Positions 47,865 through 59,840 are shown, counted from the first letter of the stretch. The stretch: 64,000 nucleotides of DNA from Spongilla lacustris (GCA_949361645.1 OX442416.1:17488993-17552992); one strand, 5' to 3'. Notes: generated from the sequence alone by a model not told the origin. Numbers and translations are program-made.

Positions 47865-50800
47865 GGATCATGGATTTAATCTGGTTTTGAAGCCAGTTTT
47901 AAGACTCAGAAAACACTCATATACTTCTGAAGGGAGCTAGGTACCAGAAGAAGTGGATTTCATTGCCGGCTCCTCATGCACTACAAAGAGATTTCATGCA
48001 TATAATCATAATGTTAACTATTACAAAACGATAATATGACAGCATGGCATGTATGTATCATGCATGCACTGAGGCGCATACATATGTTGTGGGCTTCAAG
48101 TAGATACTTTTTCATTCGAGTTGTCGACCCATCAACACGCGAGGAACCCACGTTATTTCTCCAGCCTTTTGGCACACTTTACGCACAGACCCCATGATCA
48201 GAACGAGGCGACAGCTTGTAATGCTTCCACAGTCAGGCGTTGGTAAATTCGGGACCGCTGGGATGAACTGCACCCCGTGGCCAGAAATTGCGGATATGAA
48301 TGATTTGAATTCCGTAATACGCGTAATAAAAAAATTGTACAGAATGTCTATGGAGAATTTCCAACAATCACTCACACTTTTGTGACGAAGTCTTCTTGCT
48401 ACGTTTGTAGACGTTTAAGTGATAGAGTAGATACAATCGCATACTTTGTATATATTTTGTTCTGTCAAAATGTGCACGCAGTGAATTCCACACGAGGGTT
48501 TGCCTTATTGTGTACGTCTCAATGGCTGACTTGACATTCATCTCTCTTTTTCATTGTAGGTTTGTCGCGTGGACCATCTACTCTTGTTTGTAGGGTGGCC
48601 AACAAAGCTAGAACTATCAGGCTATGTACTTTACCAACTTTTTTCTACTTCCCGTGTGCACACATAATTCCAAAATCAAGTGTATAACCGCTACTACTTC
48701 ATCTGTACAATTTAGTCGTATAACGAATATACTTAATAACCACGTATTAGTTACGATGTACAGGCACTTGGCCCTTTTCCACAAAAGGATCTCACATACG
48801 TGGCATGGCCAGTCATGCTTGGTATAGGGTATGTGCGCTCATTCAGTCATAATCATTGCTGCCATTGCAATGAGCTTCAATGTTGGTGCCGGGATCTCTT
48901 TCCGCACTGGTGGGCCTATGCTTCCAAGCTAGCAATATGTACGTGTAGTTACTAGTCCTCTGCCTACGGAAAACGAGTAAAACCTAAGTGTTTCTGTTAG
49001 TCTGAAACTCAGTAGAGCAGCGATTCTGCCGTAGGCCCCCCCCCCCCCCCCCCCCCCCCACCCCCCCACCCCTCCCCCGGCCACGTCCGTATTAGCCTAC
49101 GCCGCTACGCATATACCCGATAGCCAGCCGTCATTCCAGCCGCGCCCTGGCTGAAAACTTATCTATGTCTATAAGTGGTCCCAACGTGCAAACAGCATAT
49201 CTTGGGTGTGCTTTAATGGTTTCCTTGGGAGCGGGTGCAAACATTCGATGAAAGAAGACCCCGTATATGACCCATGCACTCTGCATGCCATGGTATCCAA
49301 ACACCAGAGGCTGTTCTCCACATATCATGTCCCACAGTATAGGAAAACAGTAACTGTCTATTGCTGAAGTCAGGTGATACAAATATCTATAGTTACATAT
49401 ATAGTTGTCAGTTCTCAATTACCCTCCCCCAACCATATGACCTATATATATATGCTTGCACTCTACAATGGTTATCCATGCGAACAGCAGAGGCTGTACG
49501 TTATCCACATGTCCCTCAGTACAGGATAATGTGTCTTGGGTGTGTTTGTCAGCTTCATTAATGACTGAAAATTAGTGTAGTAACCACTTGAACGGACCAT
49601 GCATGCATGCAGACATAGATTTTCAAGCGATTTTAAATAAATAACACTATACATGTATATATATCTGTATCATCGCAATCTGCATTTGCGATATTTTTGG
49701 TTCATTCTGTTCTTGAGAGTGTGAGAGTGCGAATTGAGAGTCATTAGATATCGCAGTGCGGAACTAGGACTGCAGCAAGAGAAGCTATGCTGCCTCCGCT
49801 GGAGACACTATATAGTGGTCCGTAACAGTTCAATTGAGGGTCTGATGGATCGGATGGTGTTTCTTCGCTGCTAATACCTTACCGTTCATTTGAGGAATGG
49901 GCCAACGCTCGGAGTACGGAAACGAACTTTGATTGTCTGGCTAGACCATGCTGTGAATAAGGTCTATAGGTTGTCTGCAATTATGACCTATATATTGTCT
50001 CTCTTGTTACTCCTGTACTATAATCAGTATAGATGTTTTGAATGGGCTCTGCATGATGTTGCCTGCAGGAGTTCATAATGTTTGCCTTCAAACATCCACT
50101 GGCCTATGAATGTGATAAAATGGTGCATTCCAACAGATAATCATGGCTTTACCACTGTACTTTTGTGCATCTAATGTATAGCAACCATGCACAAGAGTTA
50201 TTTCAGGGGTTATTTTTTACACGTAGCTGTTCGTATGTGTGCATGATATGATGCTTGTTTGTATATCTTAGAAATTATAGATGTACATCTCCTTTAATCA
50301 CACATGTTTCACACAACTGCTATGGACTTCCTATTTTCAACGCATGATATACTACACATCAGTAGCTGTATATGGTAAAATGTATATTGTGGGATCTAGC
50401 TTGCATTAACTTTGGCTTAAAACCTACTCGAAAGAAACGGCAAAACACCACTCCATTATCATTCCCGCCTGATGTAGTGACCCCTCGTGTTAAAATACTC
50501 AATTGGTTATCGTGATTAGTTCCACTATTGTGTCGCGTGAGAAATGCACGAAATGACATGGTATCTGGGTTGTAAAAACGCTCAACTAAATTTGCGCATG
50601 GTATGTACGATATAGTTTTGATATTCGGCAACAACAAAAACATGTCAGGACCTGTTTTTATTATACACTAGTCTGGCAAGTATCGTGAAGACTCGTTTTT
50701 CTCGTTGCAGATACATAGGTTTGGCACACTATATCGTAGTCGGCTTGGCCGCACTGTCTTGACGGAGGCTTACATGCATGTTTCGCAGCTTACTTTTCTT

Positions 50801-51290
50801 CGATGCAGGTGGTTCTTTGACTTGTGCAATCGATAGCAAGTTTTTCTGCTTCAGAATTATGAACCAGGCTAAACTCTACTATTAAATTCAGCCGGAAGTC
50901 AGAACTCGGGTACTAGTATAGGCCTGCACTTGAAAACCAAAGGCAACTGATTGCAATGAGCACCTACCTAGAATTATATGATACAGCGTGACTCACAGAA
51001 CTACAATCCAAGCAACGATCCAAGCAAGAAATAAAAGCCAAACAACAAAATCCAAGCAACAAGTATACTGAACATGCCAGGAAACTGGTGTCAGAGTACA
51101 ATTCATTATTGAATTGTCACTTCGGGTGTATGAATACTGCGTTGTATCTACTCTCACAGGTTCCCAGTCCTCAGTCATCCAATAAATTTTCTTTATGCTG
51201 CCACGTAACGATGATCTACATGTACGTACGTGATGTAAGCGATAATCATCGTTACGTACATTTGGGTCTGGGTACGAGACACCTTTGACC
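47865..51290. other. hAT interior, no intact gene
   Basis: The expected RNase-H-fold core of a hAT transposase was not recognised. Scattered open frames (48375-48112 minus, 49418-49131 minus) lack motifs I can place. At 51206-51282 sits a partial TAGTCT-family MITE (gggtctgggtacgagac). Confidence 0.4.
49038..49069. repeat. poly-dC tract
   Basis: About 31 C followed by C-rich text (acccccccacccctccccc), inside the hAT element. Confidence 0.75.
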
Positions 51291-51774
51291 GTCAACATTT
51301 TTGGCGGTCCACGGTTATTACCTCAGTTATGCTGACGGTTAAGTGCTTTCGCGAACTTATTCAATTAGTCACTTTTCCTGACGGTCACGGACGCGGTCAA
51401 GCCAACCGTATCGCCTAGTTTGACGGTCTTGACGGTTGTCGGGCGAACCGCGGCATCACTGCGTGCACGTTAATACTTACATGTATGGACAATAAATACG
51501 CCACCTCACTGGAGGCGTTTAGATATGATCAGGAACGTGACGGCACTTGTCACGCAGGCATATTGGAAACGTGGTGTACGCAATGTGCGTAATTTACATG
51601 GGACCTCGCTCTTTAAATCATTCGCGTAGCCGAACGCGCGAAAGCAATGTCTTACATGTAATATTCCACTCTCCCCGTATGATTTTTACTGTAGGCCTAG
51701 ATGAGCAATTTTATCTCCGAGTGCCAATGTACATGTATAATATACGCGATATCGGTTATCAGTATGTAACTTAC

Positions 51775-51901
51775 GTTTTAAAGAGTCCACTGCTAGTTTG
51801 AATTCTTCAAGTGACGCACTATCGATGTTGCGACGGCCATAGGGCGTTTGCTTTCTTTTGCAAACTGTGCTTGAAACCTCTGGGATATGATAGTCTGTCA
51901 T
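51775..51901 (-). CDS. candidate first coding exon of an unknown gene
   Basis: Minus-strand ATG at 51901 opens MTDYHIPEVSSTVCKRKQ and runs to a consensus donor (taaaac|gtaagt, exon end 51775). The 42-residue product is hydrophilic and basic and not recognised. Any following exons would lie to the left, where the hAT element occupies 47021-51461. None was found, so the exon may be orphaned. Confidence 0.35.
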
Positions 51902-52199
51902 TTCAACAGATATATCTGCGATATTCTGTACAAGCTTTGTCGTCTTATATACAAATTTACCCGCAGACGCATGTACAGAACATTATGCAAGCACGTGGTA
52001 CAGTAGCGGCTCACAAATAAGACCTGTCACGCCTAATTTGTCCTACCCGGAAATGGTCCGGCGGACCTATAGCTAATTAGGCTGCCTGAAATGGTCCGGC
52101 GGACCATTTCAAGCTGACCTAAATGGTCCCACTCTGCCTGTTTTGGTCCGTTAGACAGACAGCCTGTTTTTGTCCGAGATAAAAGTACAAAATAAATTA

Positions 52200-53029
52200 A
52201 CGGCATATAAGTCCTGCATACATCATTATTATCATAATATTATATTTATTTGAGGAGGCAATTTGGTTCTATGTATATGTATGCTGCAAAACATATTGAG
52301 ACAATTTAATTTGCTTTTTGACTGTAATATTTCTAATAGCTGCATGAAAGATGAAAAATACAATGTCTGACTCATAACTGCATGCTCACATCTTTTAACA
52401 ACTTCAAAATGATTTTATAAAGTTGGATTCTTCCTGGTGAAAGTCATTCACCACTTCATGTTGAGAATAAAGTGCCCACTCATAGATCTTTCCAGTAAAG
52501 TTGAATACATGAATTCAGTTTTTGTATTTAACAAGCAGGAAGCTGCAGTGATTTCCAAATCTGTGGCCTATTCTCCAGGAAACTGTATCTTAGATTGCAC
52601 AATGTATGATTGCATTGATGTATTACGAGGCATATCTTTTCATTTGAGGAATTAGATATCATGTAAGTTGTAACAAGTATAACCTCATTTCTTCATGATA
52701 TTCCTGTGATCAAGTAACAATCATTGCAATGCAGCAGAAAAAACAGTTTCTATCTGGACTAATTCTTGCTGTTCTCAAGGTTTTTGTGAAACTTCAATCA
52801 TTTGTGGCTGCATTTTGCCATGATGCAAGTTATTAGCCTGACAAAAATTCAATCCAAGTGAATTGCATTTGGATATTTGCCATTCTATGCATAGTGTTGT
52901 AGGATATCAATCTACATTATCAGTTTCCTTTTCAATGGATTTATAAGAGACATCCACATGATTTGCTTCCTTTTTGAACTTGGAAGGAGAAATTAATATG
53001 CTGACCATTGCCACCTCCCAGCATTGCCA
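52200..53029. other. Ginger-type element, left non-coding part
   Basis: No clear exon. The word agcctgacaaaaattcaatcc plus following aagtgaattgcattt occurs here (52835-52870) and inside the exon at 53215-53251, so part of the exon has been duplicated. Confidence 0.45.
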
Positions 53030-53483
53030 CTACATTCTCCTGCTCATTTTTCTATACACCCACTCACAGAATGTATTCAAGTGTGCTGAAGATATAAGAA
53101 AGCATTTTCCCCCTAATAATTGCACCTCTTTTAAACACAACTTGCTTGCCCTGCACCAAATTTGAAGTAGTTCCACTGCTTCAAGAATGGTGAAGCCTCT
53201 ATCCACATAAGAATAGCCTGACAAAAATTCAATCCAAGTGAATTGCATTTTGTGTTTAAATTTCTCAAATTCCTCGTGCAAGTCTTTATTTACTACCACA
53301 AAATCACCTCCTAAAATTTCTTGCAGTTGAAAATCAACATACAATGACATGTAATTCTTCCATAAAGCAACTGTAGTATCCTTGCTCAATGCATATTCAC
53401 CCTCCTTTAGATCCATGGGTGTTTCCTGTGTACAGAATTATAATCTTTAACTTGGAATGTTCATTAGTTTTAAATGCTCACAT
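53030..53483 (-). CDS. 3' exons of the Ginger-type gene, unrecognised domain
   Basis: Exon end at 53483 (aagcatttgat|gtgagc), a 57-nt intron (53482-53426) and an exon from 53425 to a stop at 53030. They join in phase to give EEDDEAFD then ETPMDLKEGEYALSKDTTVA. The second exon continues with WKNYMSLYVDFQLQEIL and FTWIEFLSGYSYVDRGF. No family recognised. Upstream, the same frame runs through CQECSSMLEIDSAIVWSQLH directly into the octapeptide repeat, so it appears to be the C-terminal part of the integrase gene. Confidence 0.5.
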
Positions 53484-54245
53484 CAAATGCTTCATCATCT
53501 TCTTCAGCCTCATACTGCAAAGTGGTAGCTCCAGTTCTCCACAGACACATAATAAGTGGAGAATGTAGCTGACTCCATACTATTGCACTGTCAATTTCAA
53601 GCATACTTGAGCATTCTTGACAAGGTGAAGACTGACCAGAGTGATGAGGTGAGGACTGACCAGAGTGATGAGGTGAGGACTGACCAGAGTGATGAGGTGA
53701 GGAGTGAGGACTGACCAGAGTGTTGAGGTGAGGACTGACCAGAGTGATGAGGTGAGGACTGACCAGAGTGATGAGGTGAGGACTGACCAGAGTAATGAGG
53801 TGAGGACTGACCAGAGTGATGAGGTGAGGACTGACCTGAGTGATGAGGTGAGGACTGACCAGAGTGATGAGGTGAGGACTGACCAGAGTGATGAGGTGAG
53901 GAGTGAGGACTGACCAGAGTGTTGAGGTGAGGACTGACCAGAGTGATGAGGTGAGGACTGACCAGAGTGATGAGGTGAGGACTGACCAGAGTTAATGAGG
54001 TGAGGACTGACCAGAGTGATGAGGTGAGGACTGACCTGAGTGATGAGGTGAGGACTGACCAGAGTGTTGAGGTGAGGACTGACCAGAGTGATGAGGTGAG
54101 GACTGACCAGAGTGATGAGGTGAGGACTGACCAGAGTAATGAGGTGAGAACTGACCAGAGTGTTGAGGTGAGGACTGACCAGAGTGATGAGATGAGGACT
54201 GATTGAAATGGTTAGGTGAATTGCTACATGATGACTCGTATCCAT
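53484..54245 (-). repeat. 24-bp minisatellite encoding an octapeptide repeat
   Basis: About 24 copies of gaggtgaggactgaccagagtgat run from about 53625 to 54205. On the minus strand one frame reads SSPHHSGQ repeats. Variants (gagtgttgagg, gacctgagtg, gaggagtgagg) recur about every 196 bp, pointing to higher-order duplication. Indels such as gagttaatgagg near 53990 break the frame. Because the unit is a multiple of three, all three frames stay long, and those alternative ORFs are artefacts. Confidence 0.8.
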
Positions 54246-54249
54246 GCAG

Positions 54250-54660
54250 AGGAATAGAACATTTTAAGGTGTGCACCATTCACACGCTTGATACAGTCAG
54301 ATGAATTTGCAACAGATCGCAAGGAATAAAATCCTTTGCTGAGCTTTGCAGTTAATGTATGGCCCAACCTATTGGGGGTCCAATTTCCCTTCTTTCCTCT
54401 TTTTCCGAAGAAAATCCTTTTTAACCATCTTAGCACCAATTTCAAACAATGAAGCTCTAGCATGCTTAGCATCATATTGCTGCTTTTGTTTAGCCTAGGA
54501 ACAAAAGTGTATATTAGTCGTTCCGTTAATTTTTTTTGAGTCCACACTTCGCCATTCTTCCACTAGAAAATCTTTTCCGCCTTACGTCTGATAGATCGTT
54601 TCTTGTTTGCATCGCATCCTTCAGGGTACTTTCCCTTGACCTTGTAACTGTAGGCCAGTT
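54250..54660 (-). pseudogene. Ginger-type integrase, core deleted
   Basis: Minus strand in order: KYPEGCDANKKRSIRRKAEK (an N-terminal region seen in KRBA2/Ginger-like integrase proteins), then after about 100 bp AKQKQQYDAKHARASLFEIG and KKRKEGKLDPQ-stop-VGPY, then in another frame KLSKGFYSLRS and IKRVNGAHLKMFYSS. The latter two are the C-terminal chromatin- or DNA-binding part of Gypsy-like integrases. The DDE catalytic core between them is missing. At least one stop and two frame changes are visible. Confidence 0.65.
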
Positions 54661-54909
54661 CAAGAGTGTGTCGACATTTTCAACACCTTCCAAAGGAAAG
54701 AACTAACGTTGGACCAAAAAATGTCACGTGGGACAAAATTGAGCACCTAAAATTGTCCGGCCGGACAATTTCAGGCAGCCTTTTTTGGTCCGGCCGGACC
54801 GAAATTAGACGCGGACCAAATCGTGCGTGGCAGACCACCCGGAAATAAGCCGGACCACTTAACCGCCCTATCATACGAATCCGACCACCGTCTAATAAGA
54901 CACCTAGTG

Positions 54910-55390
54910 CTTATACAAATTTTGGGGGGCGTTTTGTGTATCTTTCTTTCTCTGAACAGGCGATCAATGAAGTGGATTCCTAATACAGTTGGTAGCTCTA
55001 ACAACCACCATGCATTCAATTGCGGGTAAATTTGACGATCCCGTAGTACTGGAGTTAGCAATGTCAATGCACACAGGAGCCAGCTCTATTACAATCCTTG
55101 GCATCATTGTTCCTCCTTCCAGCCGTTATTTTGTTACGATTTGTTTGTGTATTCACTGCTACTGAGTATAATTGGTATTCTAATCGATGCACATTTTGAA
55201 TCCAGCGGGAAACTCGCCAGTAAGATTGTAGCGCTAGCGGTCGTATTAGCGCGTTTTACCACAAGATCTGATTGTCCCGGGGTGGTCTTATTGTAGTACC
55301 TATCCCAGACCACAGTGATCTTCAATCAATATCTCACACCTATAAATAAGGCATATTCATCGTGGAGTTGGGGAGTCACATTAAGGTGAT
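54910..55390 (+). repeat. duplicated ~480-bp segment, copy A
   Basis: caaattttggggggcgttttg ... gatcaatgaagtggattcc ... ttccagccgttattttgttacg ... ggtggtcttattgtagt ... aaggcatattcatcg recurs at about 61345-61840 in the same orientation with many substitutions and small indels. No conserved reading frame spans both. Confidence 0.75.
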
Positions 55391-56635
55391 CTTAGGCCTT
55401 TGAAGAAAAGTTCCCATAACACCTGTGACCACTTCTAATTATAAAATTCCAAAGCCCTGACTAGTTTAACCTTACATGTACATGTACATGTAGCAAACAT
55501 AATACTTCCCCACCCAACAACCAGAGCATATGAGAATGTCCTGAGGTCACTAAAGGAATGTCTTATCCCTATATAACCTTGCTCTCGTTGTCAAAGGAGT
55601 TATTTGAAATGGAGAGGGAGGCTACCCCTCCTCCCCAGACAAACGTCTTAACAAAAACCTATTTTATTTTTTAAATCAATACTCCAGGGATCCTTTTTTT
55701 TTTCTAATCGATACTCCAGGGCATCCTTCTCACAATGCAAGGTTTTAAAGCTATGTATGACACATGTATATTGCTTGCATACTCGTGTTTTACATTTATC
55801 GTAAAGCAAGGAGGCTGCCATTTATATGCAGGTGTGTAATTTTGGTGGATAACATATTGCCATAGGTTACATCCATCCTAGTATTGTTGGACACGCAAAT
55901 TATCCTAGACTAGACTATAGTATGTAATTGAACCCTTGTGGTAACCTGCCACCTTCTTTCTCACCAAGAAAGGTGATGAATTTAATTTCCATACTTGCAC
56001 AACATGTATGAGCAACAAGGAGGGTATGGCGTTCCCATGAAGGTTCGACTAGTCCCTCTGAGGGTCCCAGAGAATTTCCATCTCCATTGATTACATTTTA
56101 CTAGCAGATACTGTTAGTAAGGTCACTAGTGAAAAGCTAGTGGGCACAGAAGAAGTGTTTGGCTTTGAGGAAGTTACTGTGAGGATGATGGGAGACTATA
56201 CTGATATAAATGCATTGACAGCCATGCAGCTAGGGATGGGAAGGTTATAGCACCTAACTAGGTGTAACCGCATCTATGAAATTTAAATAGGGTGTTAATT
56301 CTTATCTGGCTGAGCTCTGAACCAGATGGTCAAAACACCAACCCACACACATACACAAATACAAGCAGCACACACACACACACACACCACAATTGAGGCA
56401 ACACCATATGTCCCAAAATGTAAATGCCAAACCAAATCTATTACATCTTGTCACATTTTGCTATATACCTAGCACTATAAGACAACTGCAGAAAGCCTGC
56501 AAATTCTGCTCCTGACCAGATGAGTTTTTGAAGTGTTGTTATTATGCAGGATTGCATGCATGCAGCCACTCTATAAGGATGTATTACAATGGTGATTTGA
56601 ATGCCTGTACAAGTTCTCCACAAACACACACACAT
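55386..56635 (+). repeat. ~1.25-kb tandem duplication, unit 1
   Basis: Starts aaggtgatcttaggcctttgaagaaaagttcc and ends with a CA microsatellite and cacaaacacacacacatac. It is followed directly by unit 2. No intact gene: a short frame with TCTTCMSNKE near 55990-56030 is shifted between copies. Confidence 0.75.
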
Positions 56636-57729
56636 ACATTGAGGTGGTCTTAGGCCTTTGAAGAAAAGTTCCATTTTAAATTTAAGGAATAGTAATTCTA
56701 ATCAACCAAAAGGCCCTAACCTGTTTACCCTTACATGTACATGTAGCAATTTTTTGGAACAGCTGAACACAACCAGAGCATATGAGAATGCCCTGAGGTC
56801 AGTGGACACAATACCTCACTGATTACTATAAACCTAACAGCTATACAAGAGAGGCATGGGGAGGAGTAAACCTGTAAACTCATCTGTTTTTTTAATTTAA
56901 AGTAATGTCTTATCCCTATATATACCCTCGCTCTCTACATGGTGTTGTATAAGGAGTTATTTGAAATGGAGAGGGGAGGCTCCCCTCTTCTGCAGACTAA
57001 CTTCTTAACAAAATCCTGTTTTGATCAATACTTCAGGGCATCCTTCTCACAGTGCAAGGTTTTAGAGCTATATATGACACATGTATAAACACATGTTTTA
57101 CATTAATCCTAAAGCAAGGAGGCTGCCATTTTTATGCAAGTGTGTAATTTTAGTGGATAACATATGTATACTAATCGAATATTGCCATAGGCTACATCCA
57201 TCCTAGTATTGTTGGAGATGCTAATAATCCTAGACTAGACTATAGTATGTAATTGAACCCTTAAGGTAACCTGCCACCTTCTTTCTCACCATGAAAGGTG
57301 ATGAATTTAATTCCCATACTTGCACAACATGTATGAGCAACAAGGAGCTTATGGCGTTCCATGAAATTATATACATGAAGGTTCGACTATAGTCCCTCTG
57401 AGGGTCCCAGGGAATTCCCATCTCCATTGATTACATTTTACTAGCAGCCGCATTTCTGAGTTACCCAGATACTGTTAGTAAGGTAGTGAAAAGCTAGTGG
57501 GCACAGAAGAAGTATTTGGCTTTGAGGACGTTGCTGTGAGGATGATGGGAGACTATACTGATATAAATGCATTGACAGCCATGCAGCTAGGGATGGGAAG
57601 GAAAAAATTATAGCACCTAACTAGGTGTAACCGCATCTATGAAATTTAAATAGGGTGTTAATTCTTATCTGGCTGAGCTCTGAACCAGATGATGGTCAAA
57701 ACACCAACCCACACACACACACATACAAG

Positions 57730-57768
<39 letters not shown>

Positions 57769-57880
57769 ACAATTGAGGCAACACCATATGTCCCAAAATG
57801 CAAATGCGAAATCACATCTCTTACATCTTGTCACATTTAGATGCTTCAAATGCAATGGTATAAATCATGCAGTGTTATAG
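56636..57880 (+). repeat. ~1.25-kb tandem duplication, unit 2
   Basis: Parallel to unit 1 throughout, including ggagttatttgaaatggagagg, taacctgccaccttctttc and the (CA)n at 57707-57770. It is followed by tgaccgtctgaaccgattg-like unique DNA and the run of acatgt repeats (58008-58040). Confidence 0.75.
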
Positions 57881-58040
57881 AATTGTCTCTGAACCGATTG
57901 ACAGAAAGTTGAGTGTGATTTTGTTTTCTGGAATTAAAATCAAAGCAGCTATTTGCTGCTTGACCTCTTGGCTTAGATCAGTATGCCCCATATGATACCA
58001 TACACAGCTACATGTACATGTACATGTACATGTACATGTA

Positions 58041-58973
58041 GGGGAAGGCCGGGCAACGCGGACCAGCTAAGGTTAGACCATTATACTGTTCGAACTATAA
58101 ATAATTTGTGAACAAATTTTTTTTATGTGTGTAGACAAATCATTATTCTTTATTATTCAACATGGTTAATAATTTTTGTAAACACATTGTATTTATTATA
58201 ATTGATTTTCACAACACAATCAGTTTTGCCTCTTTTAGATTTGACCGGGTAAAGCGAAAAGCGATTAATGTGGCTCTTTTACGTATCTAGGCATCTTAAA
58301 TGTTATTCCATGTTATGCGCCATTCATTTGCGTGCCATGTTGTATTGTCTTTAGAATTTTTGATTCACGAGTCATGACAATAATACTCGGCTTTTGCTCA
58401 CCATTTATAGCTGGAGCGAACATCGCGTAGTTACACATCATTTGAGCTGTTCGCCTATAGCAATATATACATATATACGTAGAGCATGCACAAAAATCAT
58501 GGCAGACAAAGAGGGCTAGCTTAATAGGATGTGGGCCGTCTCACTGCAGCAATGAAAGTTTTATTAACAAGTTATCCACTTTGCCCTATCCACTTTGCCC
58601 GTAGGGTGGCATTTGAGTTTATACGAACATATTTGTCGATTCATAAGTTGTTGTACTTAAGTCATGATATGCTTATCACAGGCGATGGTAGGCAACATCA
58701 TTATATGCGTATGCAACCATTTCTCTCACGACATTTGTTATGATTGAATAAAACAAAAGGTTATGACGGACGAATATCGTAAGAACAGTTGAAAATAACA
58801 AAGTAATTAATAACTTACACATTTATTAACTAATTTAATTAATTGTAGTGCACTTCTGTCCGTCAGTACCTATTTTATAGTGGGCCAAAATTGGATAATT
58901 TCATAATAGAGCGTCTTAAAGTTATTTGAGTTTTTCTCTTTGCCCAACGTGTCCACTTTGCCCGGCCTTCCCC
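58041..58973. mobile_element. MITE, 933 bp, TA target duplication
   Basis: TIRs GGGGAAGGCCGGGCAA ... TTGCCCGGCCTTCCCC, flanked by TA on both sides (58039-58040, 58974-58975), inserted at the end of an acatgtacatgt run. The interior is AT-rich and non-coding. TA duplication fits Tc1/mariner-, PIF- or ISL2EU-type transposases. Confidence 0.85.
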
Positions 58974-58975
58974 TA

Positions 58976-59379
58976 CCACTCCTAGTACTGATCGGTTGGT
59001 CCCCAGACTTGAACACAACATTGGCTATGTCGTTACTGATTCATGCATGCAGTGATTCCCGGATACATTCATATTTGTACAAATCTTCCTCATATTGCTT
59101 GTTTGGTGCTAATGAAGTCCACCAATGGTACTATTTCTGGCATACAAAACTTCTATGCAGCATTATATTTATCTCAATATATTATCTCTGGTGCATGTAG
59201 CCATTTTCACTTTTTATTAAGTGTTCGGCAAAGTGGCTTTGCAAATTGCACTGCTCAATATACATGCATAAAAGACCTAAAACAATGCGGGGGCATCGAT
59301 CGCTATATTCCGAGAGATCTATGCAGGGCATGCACCTGCGCCGATCATTCCGGCTCTCACGATTTTAGTTTTTATCTTC
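58976..59379. other. intergenic, no gene seen
   Basis: A 133-codon open frame (59043-59444) overlaps both unique DNA and the integrase remnant on the other strand and has no recognisable motif. Confidence 0.4.
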
Positions 59380-59840
59380 ATGAAACTCGACGTTCATCCC
59401 TTTCGTCTTCTTTTTCATGCCGCACACTTTGCCATTCTGTATAAAATAATCTTATCCGCTTTCCTTCTTATGGACCTCTTGTTGTTCAGCGTACATCCTT
59501 CGGGGTACCTTATCCATTATGAACTTTGTAGTTTTTCGCTTCCTCAACTGATTAGATCGATCATCTTCTGACTCCGATTAGCTAGACTTAATGCACCACG
59601 ATGCTATACCAGAGTAGCAAAAGTACATGCGCCCCTAGCTCAACAATAAGGTCCGCATGCAGGCTGTTCTCAGGGCTCTCTAGCTCTATTCAGGATAAAG
59701 TTAACACTTGTAGATTGTCACACTTGGATCAGACCAAAAAAGGTCATGTGGGACCAAATCACGCGCTATATTTCTGTCCGGCCGGACCCCTTCCGGTTGC
59801 TCACTTTGGTCCGGCCGGACCATTATTAGACGCGGACAGC
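59380..59840 (-). mobile_element. second Ginger-type element end with integrase N-terminus
   Basis: Minus strand reads RYPEGCTLNNKRSIRRKADK (about 59525-59455), homologous to the 54-kb copy. The outer tip carries tgtccggccggac, ggtccggccggacc and attagacgcggac in the order seen at 54760-54815. The rest of this copy was not found, so it is a truncated relic. Confidence 0.65.

Larger units (their letters stand above)
47021..51461. mobile_element. hAT DNA transposon, 4441 bp, decayed
   Basis: Ends CAGTGATGCCGCGGT ... ACCGCGGCATCACTG with a perfect 8-bp target duplication cgtgcacg (47013-47020, 51462-51469). Subterminal regions on both sides carry many acggtc/gaccgt motifs (47045-47190, 51300-51435), typical of clustered transposase binding sites. 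A hAT dimerisation domain remains on the minus strand. The interior also holds unrelated DNA, including a near-duplicate pair at 49290-49340 and 49460-49530. Confidence 0.9.
52040..54860. mobile_element. Ginger-type (integrase-encoding) DNA transposon remnant
   Basis: The left text aggctgcctgaaatggtccg ... aagctgacctaaatggtccc (about 52080-52135) is mirrored by the right text ggaccaaaaaatgtc ... tgtccggccggac ... caggcagcc (about 54715-54785), forming imperfect TIRs rich in GGTCCG palindromes. Between them lies minus-strand coding debris of a Gypsy-like integrase plus novel sequence. TIRs combined with a Gypsy-like integrase define the Ginger group. Exact tips and target duplication were not settled. 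Confidence 0.65.

Noticed and set aside
49131..49654. Minus-strand frames with a repeated WDM-like segment as a host gene
   Set aside because: The two related segments are diverged and lie inside a hAT element; no family or splice support.
53580..54245. 221-codon ORF as a protein, or the array as a CRISPR
   Set aside because: The 24-bp unit is a multiple of three, so several frames stay open; this particular frame is not the one joining the flanking domains. There are no unique spacers, so it is not a CRISPR.
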